Positions 9,907 through 18,493 of a stretch of DNA of 64,000 bases are shown one piece after another. Position numbers and translations under genes: made by a program. Source of the stretch: Pseudomonas paraversuta (lineage in GTDB: Bacteria > Pseudomonadota > Gammaproteobacteria > Pseudomonadales > Pseudomonadaceae). The stretch lies in the NCBI RefSeq assembly GCF_904063065.1, contig NZ_CAJFCL010000007.1:294277-358276 (forward strand). The letters run 5' to 3'. Within the stretch, counting starts at the first letter, position 1. Each line of letters begins with the position of its first letter. A model generated the notes under the pieces. It did not search any database. It worked only from the letters and a program-made list of their open reading frames with translations, and was not told where the DNA came from.

Positions 9907-10039
9907 GTCGATCTCCTGTTGTTTTTATAAAGGCCAGGCCCCTCCCTCGCTCCGACAAAAGCCAGGGCGGGGGGCAGGCATATAGTGGTCATTTTCAAAC
10001 AACAGGCAGGCAAGGACTACTGAAAAGCCAGACTCAACC

Positions 10040-10057
10040 CATAACCATACGGTTATG
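10040..10057 (-). promoter_or_regulatory. PcaQ-type operator overlapping the pcaQ stop codon
   Basis: The dyad CATAACCATACGGTTATG fits the published PcaQ target ATAACC-N4-GGTTA with perfect 7-bp arms. It lies between pcaQ and pcaH, and the pcaQ stop codon (10053-10055) is inside its right arm. It is positioned to control pcaHG. Confidence 0.7.
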
Positions 10058-10982
10058 GATAAATACCCTCGCAGTAGGCCTGCCCCAGCTCCCGCAGCAC
10101 CTCGACACAGCCCTGTGCCGCCACCGACATTGGTACATGGGCGTTGCTGCAAATACCGATCGAGCCCCCGGGTTCGCGCTGGCCGAGGTCGACTTCTTGC
10201 AGTTCACCACTCGCCAGATCCAGGCGCACAGCGTCCAGCGGCGCTATCCAGACCGCATCGTTGTGCAGCACATAACGCCGGCTCAGGGTAATCGACAGGG
10301 TCTCCAGACGCTGACGGGACTGGCTGATACCGCACTGTACGAACAGGCTGTCGGCAAAGGCGCGGATGGTGGTATTGGCCAGCGGCAGTACCAGCGGATA
10401 GTGTTCCAGCCGACTGCGATCCAGCGGCAATTGCGTAAGCGGATGGCCGGCGCGCACCACCAGGGTCATGGATTCGCTGTAAAGGTGTTCGAAATTCATC
10501 CCCTGAATTTCCGGACTATCTGTCATCCGCCCCACCACCAGATCGACATCTCCCACCCGCAGTTGCGATAACAGGTAGGCACTCGGCCCCGTCACCACAC
10601 TCACCACCAGCGACGAGTGCCGCGCATGCAGGCGGCTCACCAGTTCGGGTATCAGCAGGCTTTCAACGGTCGACAACACGCCAAGGCGTACCGTCCCGCC
10701 CGCATATTCGCCCCCGCGCAAGGCATTCACCCCTTCGCGCAGGGCCTGCACCGAGGGCGTCGCATAGCGCAGGAAGGCCACACCGGCTTCGGTCAGGCTG
10801 ACCCCGGTTTTGCTGCGCACAAACAAGCTGACCGTCAGTAGCTGTTCCAGCTCCTTGAGGGTTTTTGACATGGCCGGCTGACTCACCGCCAGCACATCCG
10901 CCGCCCGCGCCAGACTGCCCTGACGTGCCATCTCCAGAAAGCACACCAGGTGCCGGTATTTGATGCGGGTATCAATGTTCAC
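10053..10982 (-). CDS. pcaQ: LysR-family activator of protocatechuate genes
   Basis: 309 residues from a GTG at 10982, chosen because it yields the family N-terminus (V/M)NIDTRIKYRHLVCFLE with a GGAG 11 bases before; the open frame extends further to a TTG at 11021. The HTH is at about residues 18-40 (GSLARAADVLAVSQPAMSKTLKELE). The C-terminal half is the LysR substrate domain; PcaQ proteins sense beta-carboxymuconate or related pathway intermediates. Here it is in the same direction as pcaHG rather than divergent from it, with the operator in the gap between them. Confidence 0.88.
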   Translation of the reverse strand: MNIDTRIKYRHLVCFLEMARQGSLARAADVLAVSQPAMSKTLKELEQLLTVSLFVRSKTGVSLTEAGVAFLRYATPSVQALREGVNALRGGEYAGGTVRLGVLSTVESLLIPELVSRLHARHSSLVVSVVTGPSAYLLSQLRVGDVDLVVGRMTDSPEIQGMNFEHLYSESMTLVVRAGHPLTQLPLDRSRLEHYPLVLPLANTTIRAFADSLFVQCGISQSRQRLETLSITLSRRYVLHNDAVWIAPLDAVRLDLASGELQEVDLGQREPGGSIGICSNAHVPMSVAAQGCVEVLRELGQAYCEGIYP

Positions 10983-11235
10983 AGGGCTGACAACTCCGGG
11001 GCGAGGACAGGCGGTATTCAACCACTTCAGCGCGGGGCCCGGAACTCTATTCAGGCACTGGCGGTCTTTTTGCCGGGCCGGGCTAATCTGTCACCCGTGC
11101 CGACACCTGCTTTTACCTTGCCTGGCGCGGTAACTGCCATACTCCTTGCGCTCTTGAAAGGCGTCTGACAACCGGTCTGGCGAAGCCCCGGCTCAGCAAC
11201 AACACTATCAACAGGATTTATCAGAGGATTGCCCC

Positions 11236-12126
11236 ATGCTTTGGAAAAAAGGCCGACGCAGCGACAACGTGGAAGACGTGCGCGATCAAAGCACCGGGGG
11301 CGGCGGGATGCGCATTGGCGGCGGCAAAGGCCTGAGCCTGATGGCGGTGGTGGTGATTGTCGGGTTCGGCTTGTTGACCGGCCAGGACCCGATGCAAATC
11401 CTTGGGCAACTCAGTGGCCAGCTCAGCGAGCAATCCTCGCCCCAGGTCACCCAGCAAGCCGGGCATGCGCCGCCGGCCAATGATCAACAGGCCGACTTCG
11501 TGCGCGCGGTGCTGGGCGATACCGAGGACACCTGGCGTCAGATTTTTCAACAGGCCGGTCGTACCTATAAAGACCCGACCCTCGTGCTGTTTCGCGGCCA
11601 GGTGAATTCAGCCTGCGGTTTTGCTTCGGCAGCCACCGGGCCGTTTTACTGCCCGGCGGACCAAAAGGTTTACCTGGACATGAGTTTCTTCCAGGAAATG
11701 TCCCAGCGCTTCAAGGCCGGTGGCGACTTCGCCCAGGCCTATGTGATCGCCCACGAGGTAGGCCATCACGTGCAGACCCTGCTGGGTATCTCGTCAAAAA
11801 TGCAAATGGTCCGTCAACAAGGCCAGCGCATGGAGGGTGCAGGTGGATTGCTGGTGCGCCAGGAACTGCAAGCCGACTGCCTGGCGGGGGTTTGGGCCAA
11901 CCATGCGCAAAAGCGCCTGAACTGGCTGGAGCCGGGGGATGTCGAGCAAGCCCTGAACGCCGCCAATGCCATCGGCGACGATCGCCTGCAGCAACAAAGC
12001 CAGGGCCGTGTAGTGCCGGACTCCTTTACCCACGGCACGTCGGCGCAACGGGTGAAGTGGTTCAAGACCGGTTTCGCCCAAGGTGATATCAACCAGTGCG
12101 ACACCTTTTCGGCAGCAAGGCTGTAA
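11236..12126 (+). CDS. YpfJ-family neutral zinc metallopeptidase, membrane anchored
   Basis: 296 residues. The short cytoplasmic N-terminus (MLWKKGRRSDNVEDVRDQST) is typical of the YpfJ/KPN_02809 group, followed by one membrane segment at about residues 34-50. The zinc motif HEVGHH is at residues 173-178, with a downstream Glu/Asp-rich helix (RQELQADCLAGVWAN) supplying the third ligand. Cysteines in NSACGFAS and YCPADQ are conserved in the group. The catalytic domain should face the periplasm. The next gene begins at the base after the stop, so the two form an operon. Substrate not known. Confidence 0.9.
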   Translation: MLWKKGRRSDNVEDVRDQSTGGGGMRIGGGKGLSLMAVVVIVGFGLLTGQDPMQILGQLSGQLSEQSSPQVTQQAGHAPPANDQQADFVRAVLGDTEDTWRQIFQQAGRTYKDPTLVLFRGQVNSACGFASAATGPFYCPADQKVYLDMSFFQEMSQRFKAGGDFAQAYVIAHEVGHHVQTLLGISSKMQMVRQQGQRMEGAGGLLVRQELQADCLAGVWANHAQKRLNWLEPGDVEQALNAANAIGDDRLQQQSQGRVVPDSFTHGTSAQRVKWFKTGFAQGDINQCDTFSAARL

Positions 12127-13128
12127 ATGGGCTCGCGCCTGATGGTTTCGATGCTCGGGCTGCTGCTGGTCTGCACGGCGGCACGGGCTGCAGAACAGGG
12201 GGTCAGGGAACTGAGCCCCGAGCATCTGCAAATCGGCACCGCACAACTGGCGCTGGGCTTGAGCCAGGACTGGCAACAGCCGCTCCCCCAGGTGCAGCGG
12301 GCCCTGATTGTGATCCATGGCCGTTTGCGCAATGCCCAGACCTACCTGCACAGCGTTGAACAGGCGGCGACCCGGGCCGGACAGTTATCCACAACCCTGA
12401 TCATCGCCCCGCAGTTTTTGAATGAAAGCGACACTGCCCGCCATAGCCTGCCCGCCGATATATTGCGCTGGCACGCCAATGACTGGATGGCCGGCGCACC
12501 CGCCACAAGTCCTGCGCCCCTCAGTTCTTATGCGGCGCTGGATCAGATCCTGGAGCGTCTTGCTGATGGTAAACGCTATCCGGCCCTGCGCGAGATAGTG
12601 GTCGCCGGACACTCGGGAGGCGCGCAAGTGGTGCAGCGCTACGCACTGACAACCCGTGCTGGCAAAGCGTTGCAGGAGCACGGGATCAAGCTGCGCTATG
12701 TGATTGCCAACCCTTCGTCCTACGCCTATTTCAATGCGCAGCGACCGATCCCCACCTTCGATCCGGCCAGTTGCCCGGGTTTCAATAGCTGGAAATACGG
12801 GCTCCAGCACCTGCCAGCCTACGCCCGGAGAGAAAGCCCCGAGCAACTGGAACAGGCCTATGTCGGACGTGAGATTACCTACTTGCTCGGAGCCAAAGAC
12901 ATCGACCCCAACCACCCGGCCCTCGACAAGGGTTGCGAGGCCGAGGCCCAGGGCGCGTTCAGGCTGGTGCGGGGCAAGAATTACTTCGAGTATCTGACCC
13001 AGCGCCATCCGCAGGGGCTCAATCAGCGACTGATAGAAGTGCCCGGGGTCGGGCACAACGGCGACCGGATGTTCACCTCCCCCGATGGGCAGAAGGTGTT
13101 GTTCGGCGAGCAATCTTCCTCCCCATAA
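12127..13128 (+). CDS. Secreted alpha/beta-hydrolase-like protein
   Basis: 333 residues with a signal peptide (MGSRLMVSMLGLLLVCTAARAAEQG). A nucleophile elbow VVAGHSGGAQVVQRY lies near residue 160 and a terminal GVGHNGDRMF segment can supply the catalytic His; the LIVIHGRLRNAQTYL segment is the usual oxyanion strand. It therefore looks like a periplasmic or exported serine hydrolase, and members are commonly left as hypothetical. It directly abuts the metallopeptidase gene. Substrate cannot be named. Confidence 0.7.
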   Translation: MGSRLMVSMLGLLLVCTAARAAEQGVRELSPEHLQIGTAQLALGLSQDWQQPLPQVQRALIVIHGRLRNAQTYLHSVEQAATRAGQLSTTLIIAPQFLNESDTARHSLPADILRWHANDWMAGAPATSPAPLSSYAALDQILERLADGKRYPALREIVVAGHSGGAQVVQRYALTTRAGKALQEHGIKLRYVIANPSSYAYFNAQRPIPTFDPASCPGFNSWKYGLQHLPAYARRESPEQLEQAYVGREITYLLGAKDIDPNHPALDKGCEAEAQGAFRLVRGKNYFEYLTQRHPQGLNQRLIEVPGVGHNGDRMFTSPDGQKVLFGEQSSSP

Positions 13129-13780
13129 ACCTGTAACCGCGAAGAGCTCGCGAGACAAGGGTTGCGCAGTGCAAACATGCGGCAGATCCCAGCCCTCACC
13201 CTCCAGACCGGAAAGCACCCCATGCAGATGGCTGCAATTGCACCTGTAGGAGCGAGCTTGTCTCGCGAGCTTTTCAAGCCGCAAAGAGCTCGCGAGCAAG
13301 CTCGCTCCTACAGGGGGGTGTGCAGTGCAAACATGCGGCAGATCCCAGCCCTCACCCTCCAGACCGGAAGGCACCCCATGCAGATGGCTGCAATTGCATC
13401 TGTAGGAGCGAGCTTGCTCGCGAGCTTTTCAAGCCGCAAAGAGCTCGCGAGCAAGCTCGCTCCTACAGGGGGGGGTTGTGCAGTGCAAACATGCGGCAGA
13501 TCCCAGCCCTCACCCTCCAGACCGGAAAGCACCCCATGCAGATGGCTGCAATTGCATCTGTAGGAGCGAGCTTGTCTCGCGAGCTTTTCAACGCGGCCGC
13601 GAAGAGCTCGCGAGACAAGCTCGCTCCTACAGGGGTTGTGCAGTGCAAACATGCGGCAGATCCCAGCCCTCACCGTCCAGACCGGAAGGCACCCCATGCA
13701 GGAGGCTGCAATTGCATCTGTAGGAGCGAGCTTGCTCGCGAGCTTTTCAACGAGGCCGCGAAGAGCTCGCTTCTACAGGG
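13129..13780. repeat. Tandem array of four ~158-bp units built on REP hairpins
   Basis: A block beginning GCAGTGCAAACATGCGGCAG starts at about 13166, 13322, 13480 and 13640 (periods 156, 158, 160). Each copy has about 90 bp of nearly invariant sequence, then a REP palindrome (TGTAGGAGCGAGCTTG...CTCGCGAGC) and its inverted partner ending GCTCGCTCCTACAG. Copies differ mainly by CTTGCTCGC versus CTTGTCTCGC and by the spacer between the two palindromes. Apparent reading frames through it are repeats, not genes. Together with the half-copy at 13137-13165 it fills the gap between two convergent genes. Confidence 0.9.
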
Positions 13781-14371
13781 TCAGGCGATAAGCTTGCGCA
13801 GTTCGAAACAGTCCCGCGCATGCCAGTCGGTCAGTTCCGGCCACGGATTTTCGGGCACGTTGACCAGTACTGTTTTACTGCCCGCCGCACGACCACAATC
13901 CAGGTCAAAACGATAATCCCCCACCATCACCATCTGTGACGGATCCACCTCCCATGCCCGGGCCAGTTGCAACAGGCCGTCGGGGTCGGGTTTGTGCGCA
14001 GCATTGTCGCGACCCAGAACATCCTGCGGCGCAAAAAGCGGGGCCAGACCAATGGCCTCCAGGGTGATATGCGCCAGCTCCCGGGCATTGCGGGTCAGCA
14101 CTCCCAGGCGACAACCGCGGGCCGCCAGCTCGCGCACCAACTCTACCGCCCCGGGTGCCGGGGTTGAGGCCAGTGCCAGTTCACGCTCGTGCTCCAGCAA
14201 CCAGGCGTGCTTGGCTTGCGCCTCGTGGGCAGGCAAGCCGTTGAGGTGGGTCAAAATATCCACTTGCACAGGGATGTCCAGCGCCCGACGAATCGCGTCA
14301 AAGTCATGCACCGCGACGGTCAAAGTACCGTCCATATCAAAAACCCAGTGTTTTACTTCCTTGAGTGTCAT
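13781..14371 (-). CDS. HAD-family phosphatase, phosphoglycolate-phosphatase-like
   Basis: 196 residues. Motif I VFDMDGTLT is at residues 10-18 (nucleophile Asp12), motif II GVLTRNARE in the middle, motif III Lys in AHKPDPDGLL, and motif IV MVGDYRFDLDCG. It has a helical cap between residues about 20 and 90, so subfamily IA. It is a cytoplasmic phosphatase of small phosphorylated metabolites; the substrate is not evident. The start ATG overlaps the stop of tesB as ATGA. Confidence 0.88.
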   Translation of the reverse strand: MTLKEVKHWVFDMDGTLTVAVHDFDAIRRALDIPVQVDILTHLNGLPAHEAQAKHAWLLEHERELALASTPAPGAVELVRELAARGCRLGVLTRNARELAHITLEAIGLAPLFAPQDVLGRDNAAHKPDPDGLLQLARAWEVDPSQMVMVGDYRFDLDCGRAAGSKTVLVNVPENPWPELTDWHARDCFELRKLIA

Positions 14372-15237
14372 GCCCAGTCCTTACGATGACGAATCAAACC
14401 TTCTTGTGTGACAGACGCAACCAGCTGGCCGGCGCGGTTAAAGACGCTACCCCGGGAAAACCCGCGTGAATTTCCCGCCCACGGGCTGTCCATGGCGTAC
14501 AGCAACCAGTCATCGGCACGCAGGTCCTGGTGGAACCACAGCGCGTGATCAAGGCTGGCTACCTGCATGTCCTTTTGCCACACGCCTTTGCCATGGGGCA
14601 GCAGCGAGGTGGTCAGCAAACCGAAGTCCGAGGCATAGGCCAGCAGGTATTTGTGCAGCGCCGGCGAGTCAGCCAGTGCGCCATCGGCACGAAACCAGAC
14701 GTACTTGATCGGGTCGGTGATCTTGGGGTTGAACGGGTCTTCGCCCACCACCGGACGAAATTCGATGGGTTTGGCGCACAGCAACTTTTCACGCATCGAT
14801 TCGGGGATCAGATGCGCACGCTGACGAATCATTTCGAGTTCCGAAGGCAGGTTTTCCGGGCCCACCACATCGGGCATCGGAGTCTGGTGCTCAAAGCCGC
14901 CTTCGTCGTACTGGAATGAAGCGCTACAGGTGAAAATCGGCTGACCCTTCTGGATCGCGGTCACCCGGCGCGTGCTGAAACTGCCGCCATCGCGCACCCG
15001 GTCCACCTGATAGACCACCGGCAACCCGGCATCCCCCGGGCGCAAAAAGTAGCCGTGCATCGAGTGCACGTGCCGCGCATCTTCGACTGTCTGGCTCATG
15101 GCCGACAACGATTGTCCGAGCACTTGACCGCCGAACAACTGGCGAAAGCCCAAGTCCTGACTGCTACCGCGAAAGAGGTTCTCTTCGATCGGTTCCAGGG
15201 TCAGTAAATTGACCAGATCTTCCAACACTTGGCTCAT
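14368..15237 (-). CDS. tesB: Acyl-CoA thioesterase II
   Basis: 289 residues from the ATG at 15237 (MSQVLEDLVNLLTLE), equal to the E. coli length; the 37-codon upstream extension is ignored. It is a double hot-dog fold enzyme that hydrolyses medium and long acyl-CoA. The catalytic triad is visible: Asp in VASLDHALWFH, the Ser/Thr of the VASVTQEG strand and the Gln in that same TQEGLIR segment. Translation is coupled to the HAD gene by a four-base overlap. Confidence 0.95.
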   Translation of the reverse strand: MSQVLEDLVNLLTLEPIEENLFRGSSQDLGFRQLFGGQVLGQSLSAMSQTVEDARHVHSMHGYFLRPGDAGLPVVYQVDRVRDGGSFSTRRVTAIQKGQPIFTCSASFQYDEGGFEHQTPMPDVVGPENLPSELEMIRQRAHLIPESMREKLLCAKPIEFRPVVGEDPFNPKITDPIKYVWFRADGALADSPALHKYLLAYASDFGLLTTSLLPHGKGVWQKDMQVASLDHALWFHQDLRADDWLLYAMDSPWAGNSRGFSRGSVFNRAGQLVASVTQEGLIRHRKDWA

Positions 15238-15323
15238 TCGGATTCTCCTCACACAGAGCAATACCGGGGTAGCCTTGGCTACGCCGGACAACAAAATTCT
15301 GGCTTTCGCCGCTCTCGGCCTGC

Positions 15324-15893
15324 CTAGCCGTGCAGGGTTTCCAGCCACTGTGCCCGCGTAATGCGATACAGCACATGTGACCTTAGCGGATGCCCTTCAG
15401 GCAGCCGGGGATGTTCAAAGTCACCGTCCGGATCGTGCTGCATGCCGATCGCCTGCATGACCTTTTGCGACGGCAGGTTCAACTGGCTGGTAAATGACAC
15501 CACCTGATCCAGTGCCAATCGGTCAAAGGCGCACCGCAGCGCCGCCCAGGCCGCCTCGCTGGCATAGCCCAGGCCCCAGTGTTCCGGGGCCAGGCGCCAG
15601 CCAATTTCCACGGCCGGCGTGAAAGGTGCAGCAAAATTGACATTGAACAACCCGGTGAAACCGATGAAGGCCCCGGTATCCTTGCGCTCCAGCGCCCACA
15701 ATCCGTAGCCGTATTCGGCAAAGTGACCACGAATCCGGCCTATCAGCGCGGCACTTTCCAGACGGCTCAAGGGCGCAGGAAAATAGCGCATCACCTGAGG
15801 GTCGGCAGACATCGCAGCGAACTCGGGCAAATCTGTGTCACGCCACGGGCGTAACCGCAAACGGGCACTTTCGAGCTCTTTAATCTGCTCCAT
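15324..15893 (-). CDS. GNAT acetyltransferase, RimJ/RimL type
   Basis: 189 residues. It opens with ESARLRLRPWRDTDLPEFAAM and has the acetyl-CoA site block WGLGYASEAAWAALRCAFD (Q/R-x-x-G-x-A-like loop) and the terminal NLPSQKVMQAIGMQHD characteristic of N-acetyltransferases that modify ribosomal-protein or small-molecule amines. It lies upstream of tesB in the same direction with an 86-bp gap. Acceptor substrate unknown. Confidence 0.88.
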   Translation of the reverse strand: MEQIKELESARLRLRPWRDTDLPEFAAMSADPQVMRYFPAPLSRLESAALIGRIRGHFAEYGYGLWALERKDTGAFIGFTGLFNVNFAAPFTPAVEIGWRLAPEHWGLGYASEAAWAALRCAFDRLALDQVVSFTSQLNLPSQKVMQAIGMQHDPDGDFEHPRLPEGHPLRSHVLYRITRAQWLETLHG

Positions 15894-15982
15894 CTGTTAT
15901 CTCCGATTTGTTACCGGGCTTTTCGAATACCTCGCAGTGTACAGCGCTGTTAATATCAAACGCTCGTTCGGTGCGAAATCCC

Positions 15983-16903
15983 ATGCCTTTACCTCTGATT
16001 TACCACGATGACTACAGCCCTGAGTTCCCGGCGGAACATCGCTTCCCGATGGACAAGTTCCGCCTGCTGCGCGATCACCTGGTCCAGTCCGGCCTGACCC
16101 GCGACGCCGATTTGTTGCGCCCCGAACTGTGCCCTGTGGATATCCTCGCCCTCGCCCATGACCGCGCCTACATCGAGCGTTACATGGCCGGTGAACTGGC
16201 CCGCGAAGACCAGCGACGCCTGGGCCTGCCCTGGAGTGAAGCGCTGGCACGCCGCACCATCCGCGCGGTCGGCGGCTCGTTGCTGGCGGCCGAACAGGCC
16301 CTTGAGCACGGGCTGGCCTGTCATCTGGCAGGTGGCACTCATCACGCCCACTACGACCACCCCGCGGGCTTCTGCATCTTCAATGATCTGGCAGTCATCA
16401 GCCGCTATCTACTGGAAAGCGGCCGGGTAAACCGGGTATTGATCTTCGATTGCGATGTACACCAGGGCGATGGCACGGCGCGGATTCTTGAACATACGCC
16501 GGATGCAATTACCGTTTCCCTGCACTGCGAAAAGAATTTTCCGGCACGCAAGGCACAAAGCGACTGGGACATTGGCCTGCCCATGGGCATGGGGGATACC
16601 GAATATCTGCAAGTGGTCGATGACGCGCTCAATTACCTGCTGGCGCTGTATCAGCCCGATCTGGTGCTGTACGACGCCGGTGTCGATGTGCACAAGGACG
16701 ATGCCCTGGGCTATTTGAAGCTGACCGATGCCGGCGTCGCCGCGCGCGATGAGAGCGTGATGCGCCACTGCCTGGGACGGGATATTCCAGTCGTCGGTGT
16801 TATAGGCGGCGGTTACAGCAAAGATCGCAAAGCCCTGGCCCGACGCCACGGGATCCTGCACCACAGTGCACAAAAGGTCTGGCTGTCTTCCGGCTGCTAC
16901 TAA
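15983..16903 (+). CDS. Histone-deacetylase-family amidohydrolase
   Basis: 306 residues from the ATG at 15983 (MPLPLIYHDDYSPEFP). Class IV-like HDAC fold: tandem His in GTHHAHYDHPAGFCIFND, zinc ligands Asp and His in FDCDVHQGDGT and the second Asp in YDAGVDVHKDD, then the catalytic region VIGGGYSKD. Bacterial members deacetylate acetylpolyamines or other acetylated amines in the cytoplasm. Monocistronic, divergent from the GNAT gene with about 90 bp between them. Confidence 0.9.
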   Translation: MPLPLIYHDDYSPEFPAEHRFPMDKFRLLRDHLVQSGLTRDADLLRPELCPVDILALAHDRAYIERYMAGELAREDQRRLGLPWSEALARRTIRAVGGSLLAAEQALEHGLACHLAGGTHHAHYDHPAGFCIFNDLAVISRYLLESGRVNRVLIFDCDVHQGDGTARILEHTPDAITVSLHCEKNFPARKAQSDWDIGLPMGMGDTEYLQVVDDALNYLLALYQPDLVLYDAGVDVHKDDALGYLKLTDAGVAARDESVMRHCLGRDIPVVGVIGGGYSKDRKALARRHGILHHSAQKVWLSSGCY

Positions 16904-17204
16904 TTACCCACAATGCCTGTGGAACTGCCTGTGGATAACCTGAGTGAAAGCTCTTGCAGGCCACGTAGTCTATGGGCTGCAGAGAGCTGTATGTTTTTCA
17001 TACAGACAACATCCATCTTCTGTGTGCGCCGACTTGCCAGCCATGCAGGCGACGCAATTGGCTCTATCCCGGCATCGATGCCATCGCTGGCAAGCCAGCG
17101 CCCACAAGGCCAACCCAACCCCTGCAGGGGCAGCGGTCTTGCAGGGCATATGGACATTAGTCAGGTAGAATGCGCGACTTATTTCGCCGATTTGCAGCCC
17201 CGCC
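16904..17204. other. Intergenic stretch with one REP-like hairpin
   Basis: No gene seen. There is a hairpin CGCTGGC-AA-GCCAGCG at 17085-17100, a Pseudomonas REP core, and two nearby copies of TGCCTGTGGA (16915-16940). The last 60 bp should contain the promoter of the flavoprotein gene (a TAGAAT -10 candidate near 17166). Confidence 0.5.
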
Positions 17205-18440
17205 ATGACAGAGCCCACCACCTCCCCTTCCCGCCACGTCGCCATTATCGGCGGTGGGCCCGCAGGCCTGATGGCCGCTGAAGTGCTGAGCCAGGCCGGG
17301 GTGCGGGTCGATCTGTATGACGCCATGCCCTCGGTCGGACGCAAATTCCTGCTGGCCGGTGTCGGCGGCATGAACATCACTCATTCCGAAGCCTACCCGG
17401 CATTCCTGTCACGTTACGCCGAGCGCGCCCCGCAAATGGCTACGCTGCTGCGGGCCTTCGATGCTACGGCCTTGTGCCAGTGGATTCACGACCTGGGCAT
17501 CGAAACCTTTGTCGGCAGTTCAGGCCGGGTATTTCCCACCGATATGAAAGCCGCGCCATTGCTGCGCGCCTGGCTCAAGCGTCTGCGCGAATCCGGGGTA
17601 GTTATCCACACCCGCCATCGCTGGCTGGGCTGGCATGCCGATGGCCAGTTAAGGATCGACAGCCCGACAGGTGAGCAGCAACTCAAGCCTGATGCGGTGT
17701 TACTGGCGCTGGGCGGCGGCAGTTGGGCTCGCCTGGGCTCGGACGGGGCGTGGATGCCGCTTCTGGCCGGGCGCGGGGTGGAACTGGCGCCGCTGCAGCC
17801 GAGCAACTGCGGGTTTGATGTGGCGGGCTGGAGTGAAGTGCTGCGCAGCAAGTTTGCCGGAGCCCCCCTGAAGAACATCGCGATTGCCCTGCAAAACAGC
17901 ACCCCGCGTCTGGGTGAGTGCGTGATTACCGCCAGCGGCATTGAAGGCAGCCTGATTTACGCCTGGTCGGCGCCGATTCGTGAGGCGATCAATCAACAGG
18001 GGGTGGCCACCATCCTGATCGATCTGCTGCCGGGCAAGCCTGTGGATAAAGTTGCCGCAGCACTGGCCAAACCTCGCGGCTCGCGCTCCATGAGCAAGCA
18101 TCTGCACAGTCAACTGGGGATAGACGGGGTGAAAGCCGCGCTGCTGCGCGAATTGGCGCCGGCCGAGTGCTTTGCCGACCCGCAGAGGCTGGCTCAGGCA
18201 ATCAAGGGGTTGGCGCTGAACCTGATAAAAACCCGTCCACTGGACGAAGCCATCAGCAGCGCGGGAGGCGTGCGGTTTGAAGCGATGGATGAAAACCTGA
18301 TGCTTAAAGCCATCCCGGGGGTGTTCTGCGCGGGGGAAATGCTCGATTGGGAAGCCCCCACCGGCGGCTATTTGCTCACAGGCTGTTTTGCCAGTGGCAG
18401 GGCCGCAGGGTTGGGGCTTTTGAGCTGGCTCAAAGCCTGA
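17205..18440 (+). CDS. TIGR03862-type FAD-dependent flavoprotein (BaiN/HI0933 family)
   Basis: 411 residues. The dinucleotide-binding site VAIIGGGPAGLMAAEVL is at residues 11-27, the family signature GRKFLLAGVGGMNITHSE follows, and the C-terminal FAD motif GGYLLTGCFASGRAAG closes it. The family (BaiN, YhiN, HI0933) is of NAD(P)/FAD-dependent oxidoreductases whose cellular substrate is mostly unknown. It is monocistronic and convergent with rhlE. Confidence 0.9.
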   Translation: MTEPTTSPSRHVAIIGGGPAGLMAAEVLSQAGVRVDLYDAMPSVGRKFLLAGVGGMNITHSEAYPAFLSRYAERAPQMATLLRAFDATALCQWIHDLGIETFVGSSGRVFPTDMKAAPLLRAWLKRLRESGVVIHTRHRWLGWHADGQLRIDSPTGEQQLKPDAVLLALGGGSWARLGSDGAWMPLLAGRGVELAPLQPSNCGFDVAGWSEVLRSKFAGAPLKNIAIALQNSTPRLGECVITASGIEGSLIYAWSAPIREAINQQGVATILIDLLPGKPVDKVAAALAKPRGSRSMSKHLHSQLGIDGVKAALLRELAPAECFADPQRLAQAIKGLALNLIKTRPLDEAISSAGGVRFEAMDENLMLKAIPGVFCAGEMLDWEAPTGGYLLTGCFASGRAAGLGLLSWLKA

Positions 18441-18449
18441 CGCTTGCGA

Positions 18450-18486
18450 GAGCGAGCTTGCCCGCGATGGCGTCGCGGACAAGCGG
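18450..18486. repeat. REP-type palindrome
   Basis: GAGCGAGCTTGCCCGCGA faces TCGCGGACAAGCGGG across a short loop, between the convergent flavoprotein and rhlE genes. It is a divergent member of the REP class seen elsewhere in the window. Confidence 0.65.
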
Positions 18487-18493
18487 GTTTGGC

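Noticed and set aside
13129..13780. Possible CRISPR array
   Set aside because: Period is about 158 bp, repeats are REP palindromes plus a 90-bp block, there are no 25-40 bp unique spacers and no cas genes.
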